Positions 8,510 to 16,721 of a stretch of 64,000 nt of DNA are shown piece after piece. A program made the position numbers and the translations under genes. The notes under the pieces are model-generated. The model did no database searches. It saw only the letters and a list, made by a program, of their open reading frames with translations, and was not told the DNA's origin. Positions within the stretch are counted from its first letter, which is position 1. Every line of letters begins with the position of its first letter. This DNA comes from Allonocardiopsis opalescens. Its GTDB lineage: Bacteria; Actinomycetota; Actinomycetes; Streptosporangiales; Streptosporangiaceae. The stretch lies in the NCBI RefSeq assembly GCF_003002095.1, contig NZ_PVZC01000010.1:62001-126000 (forward strand), given 5' to 3'.

Positions 8510-9457
8510 ATGACGTTCCTCGAACCCGGCCGCCTATGGCTGCTGGCCCTCCTCCTCATCCTCATCGGCACCTACCTCTACCTCCAGACCCGCCGCCGCA
8601 GCTACGCCCTGCGCTTCACCAACCTCAGCCTCCTCGACCAGGTCGCCCCCAAACGCCCCGCCTGGCGCCGCCACATCCCCGCCGCCCTCTTCCTCCTCAC
8701 CATCGCCGCCCTCATCGTCGGCACCGCCCAACCCTCCGTCCCCGTCCAAGTCCCCCGCGAACGCGCCACCATCATGGTCGCCATCGACGTCTCCAACTCC
8801 ATGGACGCCACCGACGTCTCCCCCAACCGCTTCGACGCCGCCAAAGACGCCGCCCAGAACTTCATCGACCAACTCCCCCCGCGCTTCAACGTCGGCCTCG
8901 TCGCCTTCGACGGCACCGCCCGCATCATCAACTCCCCCACCGACGACCGCGCCGCCGTCCAAGCCTCCATAGAAAACCTCCGCGTCGGCCCCGCCACCGC
9001 CATCGGCGAAGCCGTCTTCGCCAGCCTCCAAGCCATCCAGACCTTCGACGAACAAGCCCAGACCGACCCCCCGCCCGCCGCCATCGTCCTGCTCTCCGAC
9101 GGCGAGAACACCGCGGGCCGCCCCATCCCCATGGCCATCCGCGCCGCCCAGGACGCCGAAACCCCCGTCTCCACCATCGCCTTCGGCACCGACCACGGCT
9201 ACATCGAACTCGACGACGTCGCCATGCCCGTCCGCGTCAACCGCGAAGCCCTCGCCTCCATCGCCGAACGCACCGGCGGCACCGCCCACGAAGCCGAATC
9301 CGCCACCGAACTCCACAGCGTCTACGCCGACATCGGCACCTCACTGGGCTACGAGACCGAACAGCAGGACGTCACCGCCCGCCTCGTCTGGATCGCCCTC
9401 ATCCTCGCCCTCGCCACCGCCACCACCTCACTGCTGTGGTTCCAACGCATCCCCTGA
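8510..9457 (+). CDS. BatA-like VWA-domain membrane protein
   Basis: Predicted 315-residue protein. ATG 8510 is preferred because GGGGAGGAG lies upstream; an in-frame ATG at 8462 overlaps the DUF58 gene but lacks a site. Two N-terminal membrane helices (LWLLALLLILIGTYLYL and AALFLLTIAALIVG) are followed by a VWA domain with a full MIDAS (DVSNSM, later LLSDGENT). A C-terminal helix (IALILALATATTSLLWF) closes the protein. This is the BatA/aerotolerance-type arrangement that partners with MoxR. The predicted role is membrane anchoring of a metal-dependent complex. Confidence 0.88.
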   Translation: MTFLEPGRLWLLALLLILIGTYLYLQTRRRSYALRFTNLSLLDQVAPKRPAWRRHIPAALFLLTIAALIVGTAQPSVPVQVPRERATIMVAIDVSNSMDATDVSPNRFDAAKDAAQNFIDQLPPRFNVGLVAFDGTARIINSPTDDRAAVQASIENLRVGPATAIGEAVFASLQAIQTFDEQAQTDPPPAAIVLLSDGENTAGRPIPMAIRAAQDAETPVSTIAFGTDHGYIELDDVAMPVRVNREALASIAERTGGTAHEAESATELHSVYADIGTSLGYETEQQDVTARLVWIALILALATATTSLLWFQRIP

Positions 9458-9474
9458 CCGCCCCAGGAGCCGCC

Positions 9475-10203
9475 GTGGCGATCCCCACCCACCCCGCCAT
9501 CATCTTCTTCGACCTCGACGACACCCTCCTCGACGACACCGCCGCCGTCGCCGCCGGCTGCCGCCACCTCGCCACCACCCTCGACCACCCCGACCCCCAC
9601 GCCCTCCACACCACCTGGACCCGCACCAGCCAACACGACTTCGCCCGCCTCATCGCCGGCCAGATCACCCCCCAACACCTGCGCCGCGACCGCGCCCGCG
9701 CCGTCGCCGCCCAAGCCGGCCGCCCCCACCTCACCGACACCCAGGCCGACACCCTCCACGACACCTTCATGGACGCCTACACCGCCCACTGGCGGCCCTA
9801 CCCCGACGTCCACCCCACCCTGGACCGCCTCACCGCCCACGGCCACCGCCTCGGCATCATCACCAACGGCCCCACCCCCAACCAGCACGCCAAACTCCGC
9901 GCCCTGCGCATCGACCACCACTTCGACCCCGTCATCTGCCGCGACACCTACCAGCTCGCCAAACCCCAGCCCGCCGTCTTCCACCGCGCCTGCGCCGCCG
10001 CCGGCACCACCCCCCACCACAGCATCCACATCGGCGACGACCCCACCGCCGACGCCCACGGCGCCCACCAGGCCGGACTCCACGCCCTCCTCCTCGACCG
10101 CCACGACACCCACCCCCACCACCACACCACCCCCCGCATCCGCGGCCTGGACCAGCTCGCCGCCCTCCTCACCCCCGACGACGACCCCCTCCCCACCGCA
10201 TGA
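9475..10203 (+). CDS. HAD-superfamily (subfamily IA) hydrolase
   Basis: Predicted 242-residue protein from GTG 9475 behind CAGGAG. All four HAD motifs are present: FFDLDDTLL (nucleophile and acid aspartates), GIITNG, the lysine in LAKPQPAVFH, and HIGDDPTADAHGA. The cap is helical, as in YjjG/phosphoglycolate-phosphatase-like enzymes. These dephosphorylate small phosphoesters or nucleotides; the substrate cannot be named. The stop overlaps the next start by 4 bases, and the spacing from the VWA gene is 17 bases, so it may be co-transcribed with the MoxR cluster. Confidence 0.87.
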   Translation: MAIPTHPAIIFFDLDDTLLDDTAAVAAGCRHLATTLDHPDPHALHTTWTRTSQHDFARLIAGQITPQHLRRDRARAVAAQAGRPHLTDTQADTLHDTFMDAYTAHWRPYPDVHPTLDRLTAHGHRLGIITNGPTPNQHAKLRALRIDHHFDPVICRDTYQLAKPQPAVFHRACAAAGTTPHHSIHIGDDPTADAHGAHQAGLHALLLDRHDTHPHHHTTPRIRGLDQLAALLTPDDDPLPTA

Positions 10204-11003
10204 GACCCGCCCACCCCGCCACCCGGCTGCGCGCCATCACCGTCCACCTCATCGCCACCACCCCCACCGGCCGCGCCCTGCTCACCCCCACCCCGGCGGG
10301 ACCCCCCGCACCCCCCGGCACCGAACTACGCCACGGCGAAGACCCCCACCACGCCGCCCAGCGCCTCCTGGACGAACTCCCCGCCCCCGGCCGGCTCACC
10401 GCCACCCACGACATCCGCACCCAGCTCAGCCACCACCCCGCCGGCCACCTGCACACCGACCGCATCCTCTACACCGCCGCGCTCACCGCCGAAGCCCCCA
10501 CCACCGCCGACCCCGCCACCGCCGCCGACCTCACCCGCCACCACCCCCACCCCGACACCCTCGCCCACCCCCGCACCGGACAGCGCCGCTTCGCCGCCTA
10601 CGGCCTCGTCACCGACCCCGACGACCGCCTCCTGCTCACCCTCATCACCGACGGCTATCCCGGCGCCGGCACCTGGCACCTGCCCGGCGGCGGCACCGAC
10701 CACGGCGAAGACCCCCGCACCGCCCTCACCCGCGAGATCACCGAAGAGACCGCCCAGCACGGCCGCGTCGGCGCACTCATCGGCATCCACAGCCGCTACC
10801 GGCCCGAATCCCTGCACCCCGGCGAAGCCCGCACCCCCTGGCACGGCGTCTGGGCCTTCTACCGCGCCACCGTCGCCCACCCCGGCCCCGTGCGCGTCCT
10901 GGACACCGGCGGCTCCACCACCGACGCCCGCTGGTACCACCGCGACGAACTCCCCGGCCTGGACCTGTCCATCACCACCCGCCAGGCCCTCGCCCTCGCC
11001 TGA
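10200..11003 (+). CDS. Double Nudix-domain protein (second domain intact)
   Basis: Predicted 267-residue protein overlapping the HAD gene by 4 bases. Residues 164-186 contain a good Nudix box: GGTDHGEDPRTALTREITEE, with the REITEE metal-binding core. Residues of about 1-115 look like a second, degenerate Nudix domain (LRHGEDPHHAAQRLLDEL) in which the REXXEE core is lost. Nudix enzymes hydrolyse nucleoside diphosphate derivatives. Duplication with one dead copy suggests a regulatory or substrate-shaping role for the first domain. Coupling to a HAD phosphatase suggests sequential nucleotide breakdown, which is inference. Confidence 0.8.
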   Translation: MRPAHPATRLRAITVHLIATTPTGRALLTPTPAGPPAPPGTELRHGEDPHHAAQRLLDELPAPGRLTATHDIRTQLSHHPAGHLHTDRILYTAALTAEAPTTADPATAADLTRHHPHPDTLAHPRTGQRRFAAYGLVTDPDDRLLLTLITDGYPGAGTWHLPGGGTDHGEDPRTALTREITEETAQHGRVGALIGIHSRYRPESLHPGEARTPWHGVWAFYRATVAHPGPVRVLDTGGSTTDARWYHRDELPGLDLSITTRQALALA

Positions 11004-11013
11004 CCGGCCGCCC

Positions 11014-11703
11014 TCACGCCCCCGGGCGCGGATACACCCCGATCCACAGCCCCGGCATCCCCGCCGCGATCCGCCGCCCCAGCTCCTCGGCGTCCCCGCG
11101 CCCCATCGCGAAGCGCAGCGGCGGCACCGGCAGCTCCGGGCGCGGCGCCCGCGCCCGCGCCGACAGCTCCATCAGCCGCCGCAGCCGCGCACTGCCCGCC
11201 GCCTCCCGCGGATCGTCCAGAAACACCTCCAGGCCGTGCGCGCCGCGGCCGCGCAGCGCCGCGTGCCGCGCCTCCTGCGCCAGCGCCGCCCCCGCCGAAC
11301 CCTTCGGCACCCGCCGCAGCGGCCGCCACCCCACCCCCACACCGCGCACCCGCGCCCACGGCACCAGGTCCGCCGTACCGAAGTCCAGGTACCACACCCC
11401 CGACGCGTCCACCGCCACCCCGTGCGGGCGGGCCGCCACCGCCATCGCGGCCAGCACCAGCGCCAAGCCCAGCGAGAGCAGTACCGCCAGCACCACCGCC
11501 ATCACCCGCTGGCCGGCCTGCTCCCCGCCGCCGACCAGGAACCGCTCCGGCCACACCGCCGCCAGCACCGCGGCCGCGGTGAACAGCGCCATCACCGCCA
11601 GCCCCAGCAGGTGCGGGCGGGTGCTGCGCCCCAGGTGGACGAAGGCGGCGTCGGGCGCCGGCCAGGGGGCCGCAGGGTCCTTGGGGCGGGGCAGCGCGTG
11701 CAT
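11014..11703 (-). CDS. Two-helix membrane protein of unknown function
   Basis: Predicted 229-residue protein. Two adjacent hydrophobic helices (LLGLAVMALFTAAAVLAAV and VMAVVLAVLLSLGLALVLA) are followed by a beta-rich stretch (VAVDASGVWYLDFGTADLVP). The latter resembles PH-like domains found in other short actinobacterial membrane proteins. The C-terminal third is Arg/Ala-rich. It converges on the Nudix gene and is divergent from the methyltransferase gene 45 bases away. No function is assigned. Confidence 0.6.
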   Translation of the reverse strand: MHALPRPKDPAAPWPAPDAAFVHLGRSTRPHLLGLAVMALFTAAAVLAAVWPERFLVGGGEQAGQRVMAVVLAVLLSLGLALVLAAMAVAARPHGVAVDASGVWYLDFGTADLVPWARVRGVGVGWRPLRRVPKGSAGAALAQEARHAALRGRGAHGLEVFLDDPREAAGSARLRRLMELSARARAPRPELPVPPLRFAMGRGDAEELGRRIAAGMPGLWIGVYPRPGA

Positions 11704-11748
11704 GCGAGGGACCCTAGCGGCACCGCGGTGCTGCTAGCGTCGCCAGAC

Positions 11749-12399
11749 GTGGCCGCTCACTACTTCACCGAGGACCCCGACGGCGCCGGCGCCGCCCACC
11801 GCCCCGCCACCGTCGACCTGGTCCTGCCCGACCTGCACCTGCGGCTGCACACCGACCGCGGCGTGTTCTCCCCCGACCGCGTCGACCCCGGCACCCGCAT
11901 CCTGCTCGACGCCGTCCCGCCGCCCCCCGCCCACGGCGACCTCCTCGACCTCGGCTGCGGCTACGGCCCGATCGCCCTCACCCTCGCCGCGCGGGCTCCG
12001 GCCGCCTCGGTGTGGGCGGTGGACGTCAATGCTCGCGCGCTGGAGCTGGGGGCGCGAAGTGCCCAAACCAACCACCTTGACAATGTAAGGTTCCTCTTGG
12101 ACCGGGACTTCGACGCCGCCGCGGGAGCCGGCCGCCGCTACGCCGCCATCTGGTCCAACCCGCCCATCCGCATCGGCAAGGACGCCCTGCACCGGCTGCT
12201 GGAGCGCTGGCTGGACCGCCTCACCCCCGCCGGCGCCGCCCACCTCGTCGTCCACCGCCACCTCGGCGCCGACTCCCTGCACCGCTGGCTGGACACGCGC
12301 GGCTGGCCGACCAGCCGCGCCGCCTCCCGCTCGGGCTATAGAATCCTTCGGGTAGCCGCCCGGCCAACGCCGGGCCCCGCCCCAGGAAAGACACCGTGA
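11749..12399 (+). CDS. RsmC-type small-domain methyltransferase
   Basis: Predicted 216-residue protein starting at GTG 11749. It has a class I SAM-binding fold: LLDLGCGYGPIALTLA (motif I), VWAVDVNARALEL (motif II), and SNPPIRIGK (motif IV, NPP-type), which marks N-methyltransferases acting on guanine or adenine in RNA. Actinobacterial homologues are annotated as RsmC-like 16S rRNA (guanine-N2) methyltransferases but are shorter than the E. coli enzyme, lacking its N-terminal half. The stop overlaps the next RNA methyltransferase gene, supporting an RNA-modification unit. Confidence 0.82.
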   Translation: MAAHYFTEDPDGAGAAHRPATVDLVLPDLHLRLHTDRGVFSPDRVDPGTRILLDAVPPPPAHGDLLDLGCGYGPIALTLAARAPAASVWAVDVNARALELGARSAQTNHLDNVRFLLDRDFDAAAGAGRRYAAIWSNPPIRIGKDALHRLLERWLDRLTPAGAAHLVVHRHLGADSLHRWLDTRGWPTSRAASRSGYRILRVAARPTPGPAPGKTP

Positions 12400-12965
12400 G
12401 CAGACAACTGCGCCCCACCGACGTCAAGCGGCTCAACCGCGACTGGCGGCGGCGCACCCAGGGCCGCCTCGCCCTGCTGGTCGAGTCCGTCACCCAGCCC
12501 TTCAACGTCGGGTCCATCATCCGCAGCGCCGCCGTGTTCGGCGTCGACCGCATCTGGCTCACCGGCAACGCCACCGCGCCCGACCACCCCGCCGTGGGCA
12601 AGACCGCGCTGGGCACCGACGCCAAGACCCCCTGGACCCGCACCCCCTCCTCCGCCGAGGCCGCGGCCGCCGCCCGCGCCGAGGGCTACCGCGTCGTAGC
12701 CCTGGAGCTGGCCGCCGGCGCCGCACCGCTGCACGACACCGACCTAGACGCCGACATCTGCCTGGCCGTCGGCGCCGAGGACCACGGCTGCTCCCCCGCC
12801 CTGCTGGCCGCCGCCGACGCGCTCGCCTACATCCCGCAGGTCGGGCGGGTCGGCTCACTCAACGTCGCCGTCGCCACCGCCATCGCGCTCGCCGAGACCC
12901 GCCGCCGCGAATGGCAGCGGCTGCCCGCCCCCGGCCCGGCCGACCCCGCCGCCGCCCGCGGCTGA
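12396..12965 (+). CDS. SpoU/TrmH-family RNA 2'-O-methyltransferase
   Basis: Predicted 189-residue protein from a GTG overlapping the upstream stop. SPOUT motifs are present: motif 1 QPFNVGSIIRSAAVFGVDRI, motif 2 LAVGAEDHGCSP, motif 3 IPQVGRVGSLNVAVATAIAL. The knotted C-terminal half binds SAM. The family methylates the ribose of tRNA (for example Gm18, TrmH) or rRNA; the short length fits TrmH/TrmL-type tRNA enzymes. The target nucleotide cannot be assigned from sequence. Confidence 0.88.
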   Translation: MSRQLRPTDVKRLNRDWRRRTQGRLALLVESVTQPFNVGSIIRSAAVFGVDRIWLTGNATAPDHPAVGKTALGTDAKTPWTRTPSSAEAAAAARAEGYRVVALELAAGAAPLHDTDLDADICLAVGAEDHGCSPALLAAADALAYIPQVGRVGSLNVAVATAIALAETRRREWQRLPAPGPADPAAARG

Positions 12966-13223
12966 GCCCGATCACCGGCGCGCCCGAAACCGCCCCGCCC
13001 GGCACGGTTGAAGCCGCCGCCGGCGGGAACCACCTCACCTCGTCGTTCGTATCAACCAACACCGATCACCATGGCCCCGCCGCCGCGCGGCGCCGGAAAG
13101 GCGACCGATGACCCCGCACCGAAGTACCGAGCGGGCCGTGGCGCAGCGCCACGACCCGGACGACCCCCCGTCACCAACCGGCGCATGCCCGCGGACTGAC
13201 CGCCCCGAGGCGGTGCATGCGTC

Positions 13224-14621
13224 GTGAACATCCTCCTCGGGGTACTGGTGGTGATCGCGATCACCGCCGCCACCGGTTATTTCGTGGCGCAGGAGTTCGC
13301 CTACGTGGCCGTGGACCGCGCCCGGCTGCGCACCGCCGCCGCCCGGGGCGACGCCACCGCCGCCCGCGCCCTGGCCATCACCGACCGGCTCTCCTTCACC
13401 CTGTCGGCCGCCCAGTTCGGCATCACCGTCACCGCGCTGCTGGTCGGCTACGTCGCCGAACCGCTGATCGGCGAGGGCATCGCCGACCTGCTGGCCGCGG
13501 CCGGACTGCCCGTGGGGCTGGCCCCGGGCGCCGGCCTGGTCCTGGCGCTGCTGTTCGCCACCGTCGTGCAGATGGTGCTCGGCGAGCTGTTCCCCAAGAA
13601 CGCCGCCATCGCCCGCCCCGAACCCCTCGCCCGCGCCCTGTCGGCGTCCACCGCCGTCTACCTGCGGGTGGTGGGCCCGGTGGTGTGGCTGTTCGACACC
13701 GCCTCCGAGCGCTTCCTCAGGCTCATCGGCGTCGAACCCGTCGGCGAGCTGCAGCACGCCGCCACCCCGCGCGAACTGGCCCGCATCGTCAGCGACTCCC
13801 GCGACAGCGGCGACCTGCCGCTGGAGCTGTCCACCCTGCTGGACCGCACCCTGGACTTCTACCACCGCACCGCCGAGCACGCGATGACGCCCCGGCCGCA
13901 CGTGGAGGCCATCGACGCCGGCGAACCCGTCGTCCGCGTCATCGACCTGCTGGCCAGCGGCCACTCCCGCTTCCCGGTGGTCGGCGCCGGCGTCGACGAC
14001 ATCGTCGGCGTGGTGTGCATTCGCGACGTGCTCGCCCTCACCGACGAGCAGCGCCGCACCCTGCGGGTGGAGGAGGTCGCCCGGCCGCCGCTGCCGGTGC
14101 CCACCTCCCTGCCGCTCACCGCCCTGCTCGACGAGCTCAACGGCCACAACGAGCAGTTCGCCTGCGTCGTGGACGAGTACGGCGGCCTGGCCGGGGTCAT
14201 CACCCTGGAGGACATCGCCGAGGAGCTGGTCGGCGAGATCGCCGACGAGCACGACACCGAGGGCGAGCCCACCGCGACCGGGGACGGCAGCTGGGTGCTA
14301 CCCGGCTCCACCCACATCGACGAGGTGGAGCGCATGACCTCGGTGGCCCTGCCCGAAGGCGACTACGAGACCATCGGCGGCCTGGCCATCGCCCGGCTGC
14401 AGCGGCTGCCCCAGCCCGGCGACCACGTCGAGATCGACCTGGAGCCGCCACCCGCCGAGGACGACCCGCCCGAGCTGCGGGCCCGGCTGGTGGTGGAGAG
14501 CGTCGACCGGCGCGTCCCCGCCTCCGTCCGGCTGCACCTGCTCGGCCCCGCCGCCCGCGACACCGACCGGCACGCGGCCGCCGCGGCAGCCGCCGACACC
14601 CCGACGGAGGCCCGCCGATGA
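13224..14621 (+). CDS. CNNM/CBS-pair/CorC-domain membrane protein (hemolysin-C family)
   Basis: Predicted 465-residue protein from GTG 13224. Residues of about 1-190 are the CNNM (DUF21) membrane domain, with GELFPKNAAIARPE. Residues of about 200-330 hold the CBS pair (RFPVVGAGVDDIVGVVCIRD and CVVDEYGGLAGVITLEDI). Residues of about 350-440 are the CorC/HlyC transporter-associated domain. Members are implicated in magnesium or cobalt efflux. It overlaps the next, paralogous gene by 4 bases. The C-terminal 25 residues are Ala-rich and poorly conserved in character. Confidence 0.9.
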   Translation: MNILLGVLVVIAITAATGYFVAQEFAYVAVDRARLRTAAARGDATAARALAITDRLSFTLSAAQFGITVTALLVGYVAEPLIGEGIADLLAAAGLPVGLAPGAGLVLALLFATVVQMVLGELFPKNAAIARPEPLARALSASTAVYLRVVGPVVWLFDTASERFLRLIGVEPVGELQHAATPRELARIVSDSRDSGDLPLELSTLLDRTLDFYHRTAEHAMTPRPHVEAIDAGEPVVRVIDLLASGHSRFPVVGAGVDDIVGVVCIRDVLALTDEQRRTLRVEEVARPPLPVPTSLPLTALLDELNGHNEQFACVVDEYGGLAGVITLEDIAEELVGEIADEHDTEGEPTATGDGSWVLPGSTHIDEVERMTSVALPEGDYETIGGLAIARLQRLPQPGDHVEIDLEPPPAEDDPPELRARLVVESVDRRVPASVRLHLLGPAARDTDRHAAAAAAADTPTEARR

Positions 14622-15682
14622 GCACCGCGCTCGCCGCCGCGGCCGGGGAGACCAGCATCAGCCCCGTCACCGCCCTGGTGATCACCGTCGTCCTGCTGGC
14701 GCTCAGCGCGTTCTTCGTCGCCGCGGAGTTCGCCCTGGTCGCCGCCCGCCGCCACCGGCTGGAGGAGAACGCCCACCGCAGCGCCTCCGCCCGCGCCGCG
14801 CTGCGCAGCTCCCGCGAGCTGTCGCTGCTGCTGGCCGGCAGCCAGCTGGGCATCACCCTGTGCGCGCTGGGTCTGGGCCACGTCTCCGAACCAGCCGTCC
14901 AGCACCTGCTCGACCCCGTCCTGCAGAGCTGGGGGGTGCCGCCGCAGGCCGGCTACGCGATCTCCTTCCTGATCGCGCTCGGCATCATCACCTTCCTGCA
15001 CATGGTGGTCGGGGAGATGGCGCCCAAGTCCTGGGCCATCAGCCACCCCGAGCGCTCGGCCACCCTGCTGGCCCTGCCCATGCGCGCCTTCATGTGGGTC
15101 TTCCGGCCCTCGCTGATCGCGCTCAACGGCATGGCCAACTGGTGCCTGCGCCGCGTCGGCGTCGAACCCGCCGACGAGGTCGCCACCGGCCACAACCCCG
15201 AGGACCTGCGCCAGCTCGTGGAGACCTCCGCCCAGGCCGGGCTGCTCGACGCCGACCGGCGCGACCAGCTCACCGCCGCCCTGGAGGTCAACACCGCCCC
15301 GCTGCGCAGCGCGGTCACCCCGCGCGAGCGCATCGTGTCGGTCCCCCACGACGCGCCCGCCGCCGCCGTGGAGGACACCGCCCGCACCAGCGGACGGCTG
15401 CGGCTGGTGGTGCGCGACGCCGACCAGGAGATCGTCGGCGTGCTGCACGTCCGCGACGCCCTGGCCGGCCCCCGCGAGCAGACCGCGATCGAGATGGCCC
15501 GCCCGGTGCTGAACCTGGCCGCCACCACCCCGATCTACGTCGCGCTCAGCATCATGCGCGAAAGCCGCAGCCACCTCGCCCTGGTCGAGGACGGCGACGA
15601 GCTGCTCGGTGTGGTCACCCTGCAGGACCTGCTGGACAAGCTCTTCGGCGAGGCCGCCCCGCGAGCCGCCCCCGTCGGATAG
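14618..15682 (+). CDS. CNNM/CBS-pair membrane protein, paralogue lacking the CorC domain
   Basis: Predicted 354-residue protein beginning in an ATGA overlap with the previous gene. It has the CNNM domain (FFVAAEFALVAARRHRLEE near the start and GEMAPKSWAISHPE) and a CBS pair ending LLGVVTLQDLLDKLFGE, then stops without the CorC/HlyC domain. Tandem long-short pairs of this family are common in actinobacteria and probably form a heteromeric ion-transport or regulatory unit; that is inference. A strong terminator hairpin follows 11 bases downstream. Confidence 0.9.
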   Translation: MSTALAAAAGETSISPVTALVITVVLLALSAFFVAAEFALVAARRHRLEENAHRSASARAALRSSRELSLLLAGSQLGITLCALGLGHVSEPAVQHLLDPVLQSWGVPPQAGYAISFLIALGIITFLHMVVGEMAPKSWAISHPERSATLLALPMRAFMWVFRPSLIALNGMANWCLRRVGVEPADEVATGHNPEDLRQLVETSAQAGLLDADRRDQLTAALEVNTAPLRSAVTPRERIVSVPHDAPAAAVEDTARTSGRLRLVVRDADQEIVGVLHVRDALAGPREQTAIEMARPVLNLAATTPIYVALSIMRESRSHLALVEDGDELLGVVTLQDLLDKLFGEAAPRAAPVG

Positions 15683-15693
15683 CACCGCACCGC

Positions 15694-15723
15694 GCGGGGG
15701 CGGGCGAACCCGCCCGCCCCCGC
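15694..15723 (+). terminator. Hairpin terminator after the CNNM pair
   Basis: A perfect 12-base GC stem (15694-15705 with 15712-15723) and a 6-base loop lie 11 bases after the stop of the second CNNM gene. There is no T tract, as is usual in high-GC actinobacteria. Confidence 0.75.
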
Positions 15724-15866
15724 ACACCGGCGCGCCACCCCCGCGCCGCTCCCCGTGCACCCACCGGCCGCCCCCGCGCCGCGCACCAGGTCACGGCTGA
15801 TCACAACCCGCCAACACTTGGCCGCGCACGTCCCGGGCCCCCGCCGCCATCCGCGATACTCCCTAT

Positions 15867-16721
15867 GTGCCGCTTCGCTCCGCCCGCCGCTTCGCCTACC
15901 TCGACCACCCCGGCCCCATCGCGATGGCCCACCGCGGCGGCACGGTCACCGAGCCCGACGGCACCGTGCGGCCCGGCCTGGAGAACACCATGCGGGCCTT
16001 CCAGCACGCCGCCGACCTCGGCTACCGCTACGTCGAGACCGACGTGCACGCCACCGCCGACGGCGTCCTGCTCGCCTGCCACGACGCCACCCTGGACCGC
16101 ACCGCCGACCGCCCCGGCGCCATCGCCGAACTCACCGCCGCCCAGGTCGCCCGCGCCCGCGTGGCCGGCACCGAACCGGTCCCCACCCTGGAGCAACTGC
16201 TCGGCGAACTCCCCCAGCTGCGCGTCAACATCGACATCAAGGCGCCCGGCGCCGTCGCCCCCCTCGCCGACGCCCTGCGCCGCACCCGCGCCCACGACCG
16301 CGTCTGCGTCGGCAGCTTCTCCCAGCGCCGCATGCGGCGGCTGCGCCGCCTGCTGGACCGGCCCGTGTGCACCTCCGCCGCCCCCGCCGACGTCGCCCGG
16401 CTCCGCCTCGCCGCCTACACGCCCTGGCCCGCCCTCTACAGCCTGCTGGCCGCCCTCGCCGGCCAGGGCGTGCCCTGCGCCCAGATCCCCCTCGCCTGGA
16501 CCCTGCCCGCCGTCGGCGAGGTACCGCTGGTCACCCCCGAACTGCTGCGCACCGCCCGCGCCCTGGGCATCGCCGTGCACGTGTGGACCATCAACGACCC
16601 CGCCCTGATGCGCCGCCTGCTCGACCTCGGCGTCGACGGCATCGTCACCGACAACACCCCGGCCCTGAAAGAGGTACTGATGCGACGCGACCAGTGGATC
16701 CAGGGAGCGCCGCAGCGGTGA
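15867..16721 (+). CDS. Glycerophosphodiester phosphodiesterase
   Basis: Predicted 284-residue protein from GTG 15867. GDPD motifs are AMAHRGG (catalytic His), the GLENTMRAF Glu, ETDVHATADGVLLACHD (metal ligands and second catalytic His) and NIDIKAPG. The C-terminus reads VWTINDPALMRRLLDLGVDG, then TDNT, as in GDPD enzymes. It cleaves glycerophosphodiesters to glycerol 3-phosphate and an alcohol. There is no signal peptide, so it is cytoplasmic. It overlaps the MFS gene by 4 bases. The GDPD-MFS-rbpA order matches that known near rbpA in Streptomyces. Confidence 0.92.
   Translation: MPLRSARRFAYLDHPGPIAMAHRGGTVTEPDGTVRPGLENTMRAFQHAADLGYRYVETDVHATADGVLLACHDATLDRTADRPGAIAELTAAQVARARVAGTEPVPTLEQLLGELPQLRVNIDIKAPGAVAPLADALRRTRAHDRVCVGSFSQRRMRRLRRLLDRPVCTSAAPADVARLRLAAYTPWPALYSLLAALAGQGVPCAQIPLAWTLPAVGEVPLVTPELLRTARALGIAVHVWTINDPALMRRLLDLGVDGIVTDNTPALKEVLMRRDQWIQGAPQR

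Noticed and set aside
14618-15682. Second CNNM gene as a frameshifted part of the first
   Set aside because: It has its own full membrane domain and CBS pair and is a paralogue, not a continuation of the first protein.
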